DNA from: Zhengitettix transpicula
Taxonomy: Eukaryota > Arthropoda > Insecta > Orthoptera > Tetrigidae
Direction: 5' to 3'
NCBI GenBank assembly: GCA_037074705.1
Contig: CM073590.1
Coordinates: forward strand, 216,906,746 to 216,970,745
Length of the DNA stretch: 64,000 bases
Made by a program: the position numbers and the translations under genes. The notes beneath the pieces are model-generated. The model worked only from the letters and a program-made list of their open reading frames with translations, did not search any database and was not told the origin of the DNA. Position 1 is the first letter of the stretch. Each line of letters begins with the position of its first letter. Of this stretch, positions 11,701 to 23,584 are shown one piece after another.

Positions 11701-14001
11701 GATTTGAAATTACAATGGACATCGTAGAGGGGCCATGCCTTGAAATTACTTCAAACATTTTATTCGTATAACATATATATATATATGGATATTAAAAGCA
11801 GAATTTGTCAAAGTATGAAAATTATTTACGTTAATCCAAATGTATTGCACAGCTGATGAATTCTTATATTGAGAACAAAGTCGTATAAATTTTAATTTTA
11901 TTAAAATTATTTATGAGAAATTTGACTGTTTCCATGCATTTAATATATTATAAGAGATTTTAGATAGTATGAATTAAATAAACTCTGAAATTTATTCAAC
12001 AATTTAAGTGGTTTAGAAAAAAACGTTTAATACAAACCATTCCAAAATTCATTTCTGGTGATTTTTTAAATCCAATGATTTTCTGAAACGTGACACTGAT
12101 TCATATCACGAATTTAATATGGAATTGTTTTTTTCAGTTTATATACAGCAGGTCAACGGTCTATAGGTCGAAACGTTACAACTTCATATATATAAAAATT
12201 CAATATACATCTAGTCTCAAATTAGAGCCAAAAATCTTAAAATTTAAAATAATTCTTCAAAATTATAATATTTTTTTAATAACTTCACCGCATAATTTTT
12301 TTGGCATTCTTCTGAACAATGCTGGCTTTGATTTTAAAAGTCCTGGGTTAAAATGGTACCTAATCACGCAATTTGTGGTCGAAGAATACGTGAACTAGAA
12401 ATAAGCAAAATAGGTAATACAAGTTTAATAAATAGATTTTACTTGAATATCAGTGAACAATGTAGGTCGCATTATGATTGTAGGATATAATCAATTACAA
12501 ATTAATATAGTGGGTCAAAAATATCAGGCTGCAGAGAAATAAGGACGATAGTGGGGAAGAAAAAGTACAGATTTTTCATTAAGTGTAGACACTAAAGTAA
12601 AATGTAAATCATACTTTACATATAAATAAATTATTATTTACCTGGTATTGAACGAAATAATGTTCTCTGTAAGAGCATAAATAGGATACGAAACGTTAAT
12701 TTGCTAAAGAAATAATATTTTTATAATTAAAAGCAATAAATATCGTACGGAATGACAAACGATACAGTTACCAAATATATTGAAGTTTTACAAAGATGTT
12801 GTATATTACTGAAAGACAGATTTTCATGATAAAAAAAAATATTAAATCCGATATTAATTAAGTTTCCGAATACTCTATGATCAATTCGCCTTATTTGCCA
12901 TTTTAGGAAACATAGACTTTTTTGATTATTTCTATCTATGAGGTCTCTCCATACTCGGTCGTTTTCTATAAATTAGGATAAATAATACATAATTAAAAAT
13001 GTATTTTCATATGTACCATGTTTCACCATTATAATTTTACAGTTACATAGCTTCATACGAAAAATATAAATATCACAGAGTTAGTAAATACTATGTTTAC
13101 ATAGCCACTATTATAAAATGTTGCTAATTGAAAACAATTATATTTTCAATTTCTTTCTGGTAAAAAGAGAAAAAGCACGATTTATATTATCTTTCTCTTT
13201 AACAAGATTGTATTAGACGCAAACCAATAACTTTTGTATTGCTCAGAAGAATTATGAGTGCACATTATTAAAGTTCATTTTGAACCACTGCCAAGCCATT
13301 AAAGGAGACTTTTCTTAAGTGACGTTTCTTTCTAAATTCTCCGGAGACAAATAACGGTAATTAAAAAATACTCGCACGACATGGCGAACAATACTTCAGC
13401 GACTGAAATCTTCTGCGATGCAATTCAACGAATTCTCATTAATTTAACTGAAGAATTAAAACCTTTAGTGGGCACTTCAAATATAAGATACTATAAGCCT
13501 GTAAGACGAGTCACAATATTTAAACGTTATCGATAAAATCTATTAATGTGTCAACTAAGTAGAATTTAATAATAAAATTCCTAAAACTTTGCGTTACCCT
13601 AGGTACACCGAGTGTACAAATATATTAGAAACACCCATCTTCATGTACACTTAAATTTTAACATTTATAATAATATATATGATACCAGTGGCCAATGGCA
13701 AATTTATTTATAGCGAGTGAATAAATAAATATGGATAGAAACTTGCTTAAAAGTATATAAACCATTACTGCAAAACATTTCAAATTATTTTTAATATTCA
13801 ATAGAAGGTTTATTTATTTCAAAATTCTGTAAATTTTGTTTGAAGAAAGGCCCTACAGCTGTTAACTGTTAACCACCACTAATTACATGAATTACATCTC
13901 CACACACAGCCTTTGTAGCAGCAGTTGTGGCTTCAATGCTGCCAAGTACTCACTAGTGGCCTCTTATTAACGCAAGTTATTCTGAGTTAGTGCAAACTTC
14001 T

Positions 14002-14033
14002 CCGAGGATGCGGTTTGAGAAAGCTACCGAAAC
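14002..14033 (+). repeat. Degraded hammerhead-like motif
   Basis: CCGAGGA (one mismatch to CTGANGA), then a 20-nt interval in which GGT and ACC can pair, then GAAAC (14029-14033). Surrounding sequence at about 13860-14100 is less AT-rich than its neighbourhood and probably belongs to one retroposon fragment. No coding match was recognised. Confidence 0.3.
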
Positions 14034-16193
14034 ACATTAAAATTTTGATTTAATCCAAGGTTGGTGTCAGAACTTCAGTCCACTCGTGCCGTCTTCGTAA
14101 CTAAGCCAATTATAACCATGTTGTATTGTTCTACGTTAACAATTTTACAGTCTTCAGTTTTCGAGGACAAAAATCCATAAAACTGATCAAATACTTCAGG
14201 GCTTGTTTAAAATCCAAGATTTAAGGTAAATTTTGGATAAAAAAATTAACTGATGATTCTCAAATCGTCTTTTGAAGGGCAGACCACATGAGGAAAATCC
14301 ACGTGGTGGCAGTTCACTTTTATTAGCATAGGAATAGATATGAAAGGGCGGATGATGAATGGAGTGGAAGGTAAATTTTCCTAAAACCGATGCAGGACAT
14401 CATCAGGTAGATCGGGCTTGGTTATTTTTATTAATACTAATGTTGACACAGATTTATTATTTTTTCTTTTCAATATTAGTTTTACTTGATGAAAATTGTT
14501 ATCCTCTGCAAATACAAATTTAATGTAATAGGTTGGTCATCAGTAAACGCGAAGTTTAACATGGAAACATTTTGGAATCTTTTCTACAGCATTAAATTTA
14601 TTGATGAAATAAAAAATAAAAATAAAATGATCCAGAATTTCCTTCATGTTAGCTAGTAACTTCTATTATGTCTATTTGTTAAGTTATTGATCTACGCTTC
14701 CCTTTTCCTAACTGACAGCAAGTAGACTCTTGTTTATGAAACTGTGCATTCATAAGGGAAGCCAGACTCACGAAACCAATTAGCGGAAACAATTACGGAT
14801 GCAGCTGCTGGAGCTCACCAATATATTGCTATAACATACGTGTGTAGGGCATTCATATTTTCAATTTGCAGAACAACAGGTAACGTTTCAGATGGAAGCA
14901 AAATTGATTTTGTGGTATATACACTTGTTCTGAGAACAAAAGGAAAGTTTTACAGACGAAGACTCATAAATACAAATGTTATTATTATTTATTTATAATT
15001 TCAAATAAAAAATTTTAGAGTTAAGAAATCTGATAAAAACTAGTGCAGTATGTTTTTGAAAGTCAGGATACCGAAAAAAAGCATCCAAAAAAATTTCTGT
15101 TTAAATAAATTATACATGAGATAGTTTTCATGATTAAATATTTATTACTTAAGACTAATATATTAATATATATCCGGAACAATAAAGGCCTGAATACTGA
15201 TCCTTGAGGTACCCCGAGGTTGCATTTTGTTATACTGACAGACGTCTTTACCCGATTTGCATTCCTTAAAGTTCTGAAAAACGATTATAATTCACAATAA
15301 CATTATTTAGTGTTTCTGGAATGTCTATGGTGGGAACGATACTGTAACAAATTACATTTTCTAAATATAAATCTCGGGTTGACGTCAATATAACGTCGAC
15401 GGTGGAGCCTCTGAAAATTTGTTATACCGAAGTTGGTCTGGATTGAAACAAAAAAAGTATATATTTTTATGAAATTCAACGGGAAAACCTTCACTCTCTG
15501 ATAAATTATATGTGATAATTTTCCCCCTTACATATTTTAATTTCATTAAAGTTAAAAACTGGAGATGTTTCTACTCTAAAACATTTCCGTGCGAATAATG
15601 TCCACTATACATCAATAATAAAGTCGCTAATGAAAATTTGGGAAATTATAACGTTAACACAATAAATTCACGAAATTTAAAAAACGGAAAATTCTATTAC
15701 TTGTATGCCTTTGAAATCTTTACATTTTGTAATGAGAATATTAAAAAAGGGTAGTGGTAAATCAAAAGAAATTGCTTATAATATCTGGTTAGTCTCATAC
15801 TAGTATTGTGCCAGTTGTTGGGATCCTTATAGAAAACACCACATAGAAGGAATAGAAAAACTTTGTAATACGGGGGCCTTGTCACGGGAGAGAAAAAGTA
15901 GAGAAATTAAGGTAGGAATCTTTCGAAACCAGACGGAAGAAAGATAGACTTTCCGCTCGTTTTAAATCATATACGGTTAACAAAGCGTGGAAAGACATAC
16001 GGGAAATGATAGAAAAACCAACTTACATTGGCACATGTAATCACAAATTTAAAATAAAAATGAGACAGGAAAAAAGCAGACGTAAGGAAATTATCATTCA
16101 TAAACAGATCGATAGGTGATTCGAACAATTCACCTGCAGCAGTGTTTGAGGAGAATCTTCCAATAAGAAGGTTTAAGAATTATATAAATAGAC

Positions 16194-16668
16194 AGAGAGC
16201 TCTGGAGGAGGCTACCTTTGGGGATGCCTTCGCATCTCTCTGGTTTTTTGAACTAAGGTTCTCACATGTCGAGGCACCTTGGCCTGTTTTGAGAGGTGTA
16301 TGTTCCGGGGTCGCAGACCTTGGGCATACGGTAAGAGTTGTCCGCTATTCCTATTGGAATAGTCGGCCAGCTGCCTCCTAAACTGGTCAAGGCACGGAGA
16401 GGACCCCACAGCTAACCCCACTCCTGCCATCGGAATGGCGTGGGACAAGTACCAAATCCCCGACCTACCTGACGCAGGTTTTTCTAGGGTTTTCCCTGCA
16501 TCACTTTTAGGCGAATTGCCGGGTAGGATCCTTAAACCATACCCCGGCAGCCCTAGTTAACTCTTGGCTACCTTCCTCTACCTTTCCGCATCCTCCCTTT
16601 CAGATCCCTTTCTATGCTATTAAAGGTTGCCACCATGTGGATTACCCTCATGTAGCCTGTTACCCTAT
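16194..16668 (+). repeat. DR-A repeat, copy with alternative right end
   Basis: Collinear with the 23-kb copy from AGAGAGCTCTGG onward, but its right end reads ATGTGGATTACCCTCATGTAGCCTGTTACCC, like the 60-kb copy and like the left end of the 23-kb copy. A small deletion in the middle removes about 10-15 bp around 16400. The overlapping 78-79-codon frames are incidental. Confidence 0.7.
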
Positions 16669-18344
16669 ATACATATAAATTAGTTAAGGGAAGTGTATTT
16701 TTTATTATATAATATAAATAAGTTTATGCCTATATTTTTCGTCAGTGAAGCGAAGTGTGGAGTGAGTGAACAAATTTCGAAGACTTATTTTATTATTATT
16801 ATTTACATTTTATTTTATTTTTCTTTAAAAATTGTTTTATTTATTTGTTATACTTTTTTTATATATATTTTTTAAACAGCCACCGGGATAGATCCCAATC
16901 GCAGCTAATAATACACATGCGTACATACATCCAACAAAATTAGATTCAAGCAGTCAGTTAAGAAAATTTAAAACATGTTATCTGAGAGAAAAGATATTTT
17001 GAACTTTAAAATATCATAAATGACTGTTTGGGAAAGTTTAAAACATTGACTCTTGTTATGCATCGTTATTAGACCACGTCTAAATTTAATTGAAACTTAA
17101 TCAACTGTGATTGTCATTCGACCATTGAACAATGTCATGCTTGCTTATCGGGGAAGAGTCGAATAATTGGTTTTATAAATTGGTATTCTCTCAAACTTGG
17201 ATCCATATAATGTTTCACCAACTCAAAATCTGGGTTAAGAAATTTCCATCTTCGGCGTTTATTTTCTGTACTAAAAGAGTATTATGCAAATTTGGAAACA
17301 TTTTTCTTACTAAGGGAATCATAGTGATGTAATTTTGAAAGATTGATCTGATTTATATAATGATAAATTATTTTTAAGTAATTTATTAATTTTACTACTC
17401 ATCAATTCACCAATGTATATTTTAATTTGGGTTAAGTAACTATAGCAATAAAATAAAAACTATAAATGTTTATAATATTACTTCAACAAAATAGAACTTG
17501 GTGGAATAATCTATTAAGGATCGATATTACTTCTTTAAGGATTTCTCTAGGATTCCGATGAGTTTTCTTATCAATCCATTGAACGTAAATGTAGTTTACA
17601 AAAATATACTTACTTTTATGAACATGTAAGATGAGGTCGAGATGTGCATAATACAAGCTAGTGGAAGCAGTAGTGTAATAAGAAGCATGTTCACGTAATT
17701 TAAATTTACCCATGTGTGTAACACCACAAGCCGCATGTTCTAAAGTGAAATTCTGAGGCACAGAATGGCGAGAGCTACATGCCTGAGGCTTTAGTTGACG
17801 TTGAGACAGTGGCAGTTGCAGCAACAGAAGCAACACTTACCCTGGGTGGGCGCCTCCGCGAAGCCGGCACCTGCAGACCAAAGAGCTGCCACACTATTCG
17901 TGCACTAAACAACCACTCAGCATGCTTTAGAGAGAGAAAACCACAACGACACAAAAGCTATTTCTACGCTTACATCAATATAAAATACAAAAATTTCTTA
18001 TCTCAAACCCCATCAATAGAAGAAGCACATTATAATTTGTTCTTATCTAAATATCTAAAAGAAAATTGGTTGCAATTAGAAACTGGGGTCGTTCTCTATA
18101 GCAGTTTTTAGATCAAATATCTACTGCTACAAACTATGTACATCATGCGTCATTTTATTATTTATTAATTACACAATATAATATAAATATATTAATTAAT
18201 TTTCTATAGTCTTGTAATAAAATGGGGGCTCCGTATTCGAGGTAACTTAGAACTACATTCAAATTTATGTGTCATCGTTGTATATGTTACATTTTAGTAA
18301 CGTACTATTCAAACTCCACGACTATTTAAAATATAAGAAAAGAA
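16669..18344. other. AT-rich non-coding stretch with one GC island
   Basis: Only the short GC island around 17830-17890 stands out (see the possible micro-exon). The 110-codon plus-strand frame at 17779-18111 runs into AT-rich low-complexity sequence and has no recognisable domain. Confidence 0.4.
17841..17870 (-). other. Possible 30-nt micro-exon (speculative)
   Basis: A short GC-rich block stands out from AT-rich DNA. On the minus strand it is preceded by a pyrimidine-containing tract ending in CTGCAG and followed by a consensus donor GTAAGT (17840-17835). Length 30 nt preserves frame, and all three frames are open. It lies on the same strand as the receptor exon, about 17 kb downstream of it in transcription order, so it could be a small alternative exon of that gene. 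There is no homology support, and chance splice-like sites are common. Confidence 0.2.
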
Positions 18345-18734
18345 GGTGTAGTCAGGCTATATATAGGGTAATCCACATAGTGGTCATTCCCCTCTTGTAG
18401 CATAGGAAAGGGACTGAAATGGAGGATGTGGAAAGGTAGAGAAAAGTAGCCAAGGGTTAGCTAGGATCCCAGGGCTGTAGTTTAAGGAACCCACCCGGCA
18501 ATTCGCATAAAAGTGATGCAGGGAAAACCACAGAAAAACCTGCAACAGGGGTATTTGGTATTTTACCCTCGCCCTTCCGATGGTGGGAGAAGGGTTTGCT
18601 GTGGGGACGCAGCTGGCCGACTATTCCAATAGGCATAGCGGACAACTCTTACTGTACGCCCAAGGTCTGCGATCCCGGATCATTCACCTCACAAAACAGG
18701 CCGCGGTACCTTTGCTTAAGGAAACCTTAATAGC
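18345..18734 (-). repeat. DR-A repeat, minus-strand copy
   Basis: The complement of the DR-A right two-thirds, from GTAGTCAGGCTATATATAGGGTAATCCAC to GGAAACCTTAAT. It includes the landmarks AGCCAAGGGTTA, AATTCGC, GTGATGCAGGGAAAACC and CAAGGTCTGCGATCCCGGA. It is diverged from the 23-kb copy. Confidence 0.7.
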
Positions 18735-19032
18735 CATTACGTCTTTTTAAATATCTTCTGGTACAACAACTGTCTTTGAATTTGTGTTGAGCACCTCGAA
18801 CACTTGTAATAAGGAAAAGACAAATAGGTAAATCAGCGTTACTTGTATGGCCGAATACAGTTTTATAGGATGAATAGCTTTCGTTCTATAAGTGAACACT
18901 TCTTTCCGGAAGATTATTATTGTTCCTAAACAACATAAGTAATTATGCATTTATAAATTGTAATATATTGTGATTGAAAATATTTAACGTAAAATTGTAT
19001 TTCCTGTTGCATTAAGAAATGTTCTCTCGATT

Positions 19033-19169
19033 CTTTTGACGGTGAGTGCACTACACGAAACAAAATTGATTATACGTATAAATTTATAATAATTATTGTG
19101 GTAAACAAATCTGTATTTGTTTTGACGTTTAGTGCACCTCACGAAAAAAAATTGACGATTGTATAAATT
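19033..19169. repeat. Two-copy local direct repeat, about 51 bp, 86-bp period
   Basis: TTTTGACGGTGAGTGCAC..CACGAAACAAAATTGA (19033-19084) recurs as TTTTGACGTTTAGTGCACCTCACGAAAAAAAATTGA (19119-19169), each ending GTATAAATT. It looks like a local duplication. Confidence 0.6.
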
Positions 19170-19442
19170 GAGTAGAACTTTTATGAGAGAAAGCAAAACA
19201 TACGTGGTCATTAATTTCAATGTGAGTTCTTGTTAAGTGTTAATATTAATGGGAAAAATTTTCTGAGAATATTTAATTCCTCAAAATGAGAAAACTCTCT
19301 CAACTCACAGAAAAGTAAAGCAAATAAGACGAATATTCACGAAGATGAAGATGTAAATAATAATTGTTTTTTTCTTCCTCTTTATATTAGTTTTAAAATA
19401 TATTTGTAATAAGTTTTAGTTCAATAAATGAAAAAAACCCAA

Positions 19443-19915
19443 TTGAAAGAAATAATTTAATTTCACAAAAATTAACACGTCGTTTCGTCCTAAGTATAGG
19501 GCTTCATAATGTGTTCAATGCATTTGCAGTATCATGAATAATTTATACATTTCCAAATTCTTATGTTAATATGATCCCAATATTAATCTTGTATAAATTA
19601 ATGTTGTGTAGAATTTATTTGTACAACATTGGCTGATATTGAAATGAAACATTTACGTCGGATTGAAAATTTAATAATTAGAAAACGTTTCTGAAATCCT
19701 TCACCATTACTTCATGTCCTAACTTGGACTGCACTAGTCAGTTGACAAAACTCAAAAGCTTTTGGCTATCTTTATTATTCTTGACTGATATTATTAGAAG
19801 AATTACTAAATGTATGGAAATTATTTGAAATTCTCCAAATCCAATGCACACCTGAAGAAGTCCTAGATTGAGACTGAAACATCATTTTAATTCTTATATA
19901 AAATTATTTCTAACA
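19443..19915. mobile_element. Diverged foldback element with hammerhead-like cores in both arms
   Basis: The left arm (19443-19500) and right arm (19861-19915) are inverted and share GAAATAATTTAAT/AAATTATTTC outer blocks, AAAATTAACA/TTTTAATT and the GTTTC/GAAAC box. The left arm read on the minus strand has CCTATACTTAGGACGAAACG (stem CCT/AGG). The right arm holds the best hammerhead core in the window (19852-19880). The loop includes, at about 19725-19785, a fragment similar to the left arm of the 20.2-kb foldback (ACTGCACTAGTCAGTTGACA followed by CTCAAAAGCTTTTGG), so another member of the family is nested here. No clear target-site duplication was found. Confidence 0.5.
19852..19880 (+). ncRNA. 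Hammerhead-ribozyme-like core (best match)
   Basis: CTGAAGA (19852-19858) is followed by AGTC (19859-19862), a 9-nt loop, GACT (19872-19875) and GAAAC (19876-19880). AGTC pairs perfectly with GACT, giving helix II flanked by both invariant strands of the hammerhead catalytic core (CUGANGA and GAAA). Helix III and a cleavable NUH triplet are not obvious in the bases after GAAAC, so this copy may be inactive. Motifs of this type are known in Penelope-like retroelements and related retroposons. Confidence 0.5.
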
Positions 19916-20163
19916 AATAAGGGTATTTTCATTCGTTTATGATTATATTGAAGTCAGATAAATAACACTATTAATTACAGCTTAGACTTATTTTGGAACA
20001 TATTTTTTAATTCTTTCTTTAATTTGTTTTTAATAAATAATTAAATAATTTTAAAAATAATGCATTTATTTTTATTTACCTAACAGTACTTACATCGAGT
20101 CTATACCTATGTTTAAAATAATAAAAGGAAGACTTTATTTTATAAATAAATTCAGTATTATAA

Positions 20164-20437
20164 TAAAACTAGTAACAATGAATAAGAAAGATAGCCAATA
20201 CAGACAAAGAAAGGGTAATATAAATACCACACAACATTTCTCAAAAGCTTTTGAGTGTTGTCAACTGACCAGTGCAGTTGTGTTTCTCTAGGCTCTTCTT
20301 AGCACCTGACGAAACGTACAAGGATCCCAGAAACGTTGTGTGGTATTTATATACCCTTTTTTTGTCTGTATTGGCTATCTTTCATATTCATTATTTTCTA
20401 TCAGACGTAAATTATTTTAATTTTAAAACTAGTAACA
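20164..20437. mobile_element. Foldback insertion with 14-bp target-site duplication and hammerhead-like cores
   Basis: A 246-bp insert (20178-20423) is bounded by the perfect 14-bp direct repeat TAAAACTAGTAACA (20164-20177 and 20424-20437). The left arm (20178-20239) and right arm (20330-20391) are inverted copies over about 62 bp, including the shared segment GATAGCCAATACAGACAAA. The left arm begins at the duplication, and the right arm carries an extra 32-nt tail (20392-20423). The arms stop matching at the GAAAC/GAAAT box of a hammerhead-like core. Inward of it, the right side has CTGACGA..GAAAC and the left side (minus strand) has TTGACAA, a perfect 16-bp palindrome (20240-20255) and GAAATG. 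The two halves therefore look like different copies joined head to head. Any open reading frames here are incidental. Confidence 0.8.
20306..20334 (+). ncRNA. Hammerhead-like core inside the 20.2-kb foldback
   Basis: CTGACGA (20306-20312) and GAAAC (20330-20334) flank a 17-nt interval with poor self-pairing. Related copies at 39.5 kb and 50.35 kb have GCA..TGC and GCAA..TTGC stems at this place, so helix II has probably decayed here. GTTGTGTGGTATTTATA follows and is shared with the 50.3-kb copy. Confidence 0.4.
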
Positions 20438-21834
20438 GTTACAATAATGATGTTATGCATATTTACGAGTGTAATATAGCGATCGTCTTTATGGAATGTT
20501 TAAACATTTACATAAATTTCTGTTATTCCTAATATTAATTTACGAGCCCTAAATAATAACGGTAGAAGGGATGACAAATAATTCAGTTGTATCTGTTGGT
20601 CGTAGCGTTCTACTTGTACTAAAATCCATTCGTGCGTTATCTTTCCAAATCCACGTGTCTCTGGCGAACCCCGCTTGCGAGGTAGGATAAATTACGGAGA
20701 TACGGTGGCTCAGTTATAACGGAATTCTATACGTAACAGCTTTGTAAATTATCTCCACCTCTGCATACCACTTTAGCGATCCCGAGTTATAACCGCTTTC
20801 AGTTAATAAATAATTTACTTTTATTACCTAATTGATTCAAGGACCTCATTTCTTTTAAAACTATTTTGCATTATTAATTGTAAGTAATATGAATTATGTT
20901 CAGCGAAAGGCACTTACTAACGATTAAAAAATACTCCATTCACATTCTAATATAATTATTTTAAAGACGACTCATTCCGTCTGTACACATTATTCAATAT
21001 ATTTCTGCGTGTGCAGAAACACAGAAAAACATTTCAACTAGAACGTGTCCCAGAGATAAACAGCATTTCACAAGCTTGAAATTATTACTCGTCTTATCTG
21101 TCAGGAAAGCAGCAACAGTGTCGCACAGATGTAATTTTCGTGACGTGCAAAATTTCACAGCCGTTCATTCCAACGTTCAAAGCTCCGGTTTTGTTACTGG
21201 CTGGTAGCGTTATGTTGCTTAAATTATGTTTAGACCACAACAAATACGGTTGACTAAATAAGAAGAAGGCGAACTCAGACACGGAGTCTGTGTGGCAGAA
21301 ATCCTGTTAGCAAAAGTTTCCGCTGTCGTCTGCCTGTAAAACAGGGATTATTGGGAATAAAATATCTGGGTGACACGAAAAATCCACAGGAAAAACCATG
21401 CAAATATAGATACGTCTAAATATCGATAATAATTTTTTTGTATGAGTTCTTTCACATTGTAAAGTGCCATTTTAATCACCTTATTCAGTAATTTCTGTCT
21501 AAAATAGTTAAATATTTTTTAAGAAAACATAATCGGGTTAGTTTGGTTAAACTGTAAGTTAACGTGGTTTTAAACAAATAATGAATATGTTGATACCTGA
21601 AGGTTTCATTTCATGATTTCAATGAACATGTTGCAGTTATTTCCATACATTTTCCTTGCTTTTTGAATATATTTTTTCAGTGTATAATTAGATAAATAAA
21701 TAGATTAATTACGGATAAAATTGTGTGATAATATTTTTACCGCAAAAAATTTCTGCAATACTTGTTGTTCCTGAGTGTTTGTGTCGTTCTCACGGGTCTT
21801 GTGTTGTTAATCATTTAATGTGATTATACTGTTG

Positions 21835-21884
<50 letters not shown>

Positions 21885-22986
21885 CACTGAATTTTGTCTC
21901 TTATCTGGATATTTATTTATCTAATTAGTATACTATATATTTAAAAAATTTCCAGTGTTGGCGTTTTCTTTACCAATGCATAATTTGTACTCAGGCAGCG
22001 TACGTGATCTACAAAAAGATTATTTTATATATAAAATAACTTTATTGTGAAAAATTAAAGAAAATATTTACAAAAGTCATGAAGTATTTTACTTTAAAAT
22101 ACCCCGGAGTTTAGAGAGTTACACGTGTTGTCGTCGCAGAGACATTGAAATTCAGAATGATTATGTAATATCATAAGAAACGTTCATCTGGTGATGGTCA
22201 ATTGATGTCCAACCACTTCTCACATACCTTGAATTAAAAATGCAGTTGGAACTTGAGATGTCAAAACGCCTAAGAATTTTTAGTTAAATAATTTAATTTT
22301 AATTACATATCTGCAGCATATAAACGTCTAGTGTGTTCTTGACACGAATTTTTTAAATAAGAAACGTATCGACATTATTTTTTGCATTAATTTTTTTAAT
22401 TTAAAAAACAAACCAACGGAAAAGTATTTAGTATTAACATATTACAAGGGTTTTAATTGTGTACATGTATACTTTGATTCTATTTCCAATTTTGAATTGT
22501 CGAGAACGTTCGTCGTAAAGAACCAAAAGTGTTAAACGAAGCGTATTCGCTTCAAACATCGACACTATAAATATCTTTCCCTGCGTCCTCGGGTCTTCAG
22601 ATATATCGTCAGGTTTATGACGCTATAACCTGAGTAACAAAGCTTTTAAGTCTAGTCCTACATGTGATAGCACGAAAAGCGGAGGTGAAGAAAATGTAAT
22701 GTGATAATGTGCAGCTCATGCTGTAAACGAAAAACAGTTGGCAGGCGTGTAATCCCACAAAATTGTCCTATGATCCGCACTACGTATTTTAAGATTGATG
22801 GTTACCCAAACATTTCTTGCGAGAAATTTTATCACTATTAGTTAGAGCTTATGTATAAATGTTTACAGCATTAATCTTTATACTAAAATTTTATTCTCAT
22901 TACCACTTAATTTAATTTGAACGTAGGAGACTTTTCTCGTAGTTTGTTTTATTTTACTGGTAAATATGATTAAAATTCTTTTTAAC
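20438..22986. other. AT-rich non-coding stretch
   Basis: No gene is seen apart from the 45-bp TA microsatellite. Confidence 0.5.
21837..21881. repeat. (TA)22 microsatellite
   Basis: Uninterrupted TA run of 45 bp. Confidence 0.95.
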
Positions 22987-23584
22987 GTGGATTATCCTCA
23001 TGTAGCCTGTTGCCCTAAAAAAAAAATAGGGCCCTAGTCAACAAGGAAGCCTGCGAAAGGATTCTCTCGCAGGTAAACCTTCCCAGAGAGCTCTGGCGGG
23101 GGCTACCTTTGGGGATGCCTTCACAACTCTCTGGTTTTTTGAACTAAGGTTCCCACATGCCGAGGCACCTCGGTCTGTTTTGAGAGGTGTATGTTCCGGG
23201 GTCGCAGACCTTGGGCATACGGTAAGAGTTGACCGCTATTCCTATTGGAATAGTCGGCCAGCTGCCTCCTAAAATGGCCAAGGCATGGTGAGGGGTAAGC
23301 TGCGACCCCACAGCAAACTCCTCTCCCGCCATCGGAAGGGTGTGGGGACAAGTACCAAATGCACGACCTACCTGATGCAGGTTTTTATAGGGCTTGTCTT
23401 GCATTACTTTTAGGCGAATGCCGGGTAGGATCCTTAAACTATAGCCCGGGGGCCCTAGTTAACCCTTGGCTACCTTCCTCCACCCTTCCGCATCCCCCCT
23501 TTCAAATCCCTTTTCTTATGCTATAAGAGGGGAGTTGCCGCTATGTGGATTACCCTATACATAGCCTGTCTACACCCAAAAAAA
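22987..23584 (+). repeat. DR-A dispersed repeat, longest copy (reference orientation)
   Basis: About 600 bp, and GC-richer than its surroundings. It begins TGGATTATCCTCATGTAGCC and, near the end (23544-23574), has the related TGGATTACCCTATACATAGCC. The ends therefore carry direct-repeat-like sequence, or two units are fused. After a run of A (about 23018-23027) there is GGGCCCTAGTCAAC, echoing GGGCCCTAGTTAAC inside the element (23449-23462). Both strands have overlapping reading frames of 76-86 codons, but they are not kept in the other copies. The right end is CTACACCC followed by A's. I do not recognise the family. It is probably a non-autonomous element. Confidence 0.7.

Larger units (their letters stand above)
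9701..16193. other. AT-rich non-coding stretch with scattered repeat fragments
   Basis: A more GC-balanced segment at about 10240-10720 has no reading frame of note and could be a solo LTR or other element remnant. The hammerhead-like fragments at 11625 and 14002 are listed separately. Nothing else is recognisable. Confidence 0.45.

Noticed and set aside
12150..12190. GTCGAAACGTTACAAC as another hammerhead-like site
   Set aside because: No CTGANGA-like strand and no helix II pairing upstream; only the GAAACGTT box matches.
17779..18111. 110-codon plus-strand frame
   Set aside because: The C-terminal half is AT-driven Lys/Tyr/Asn-rich sequence with no motif, and splice-like signals in the GC part lie on the opposite strand.
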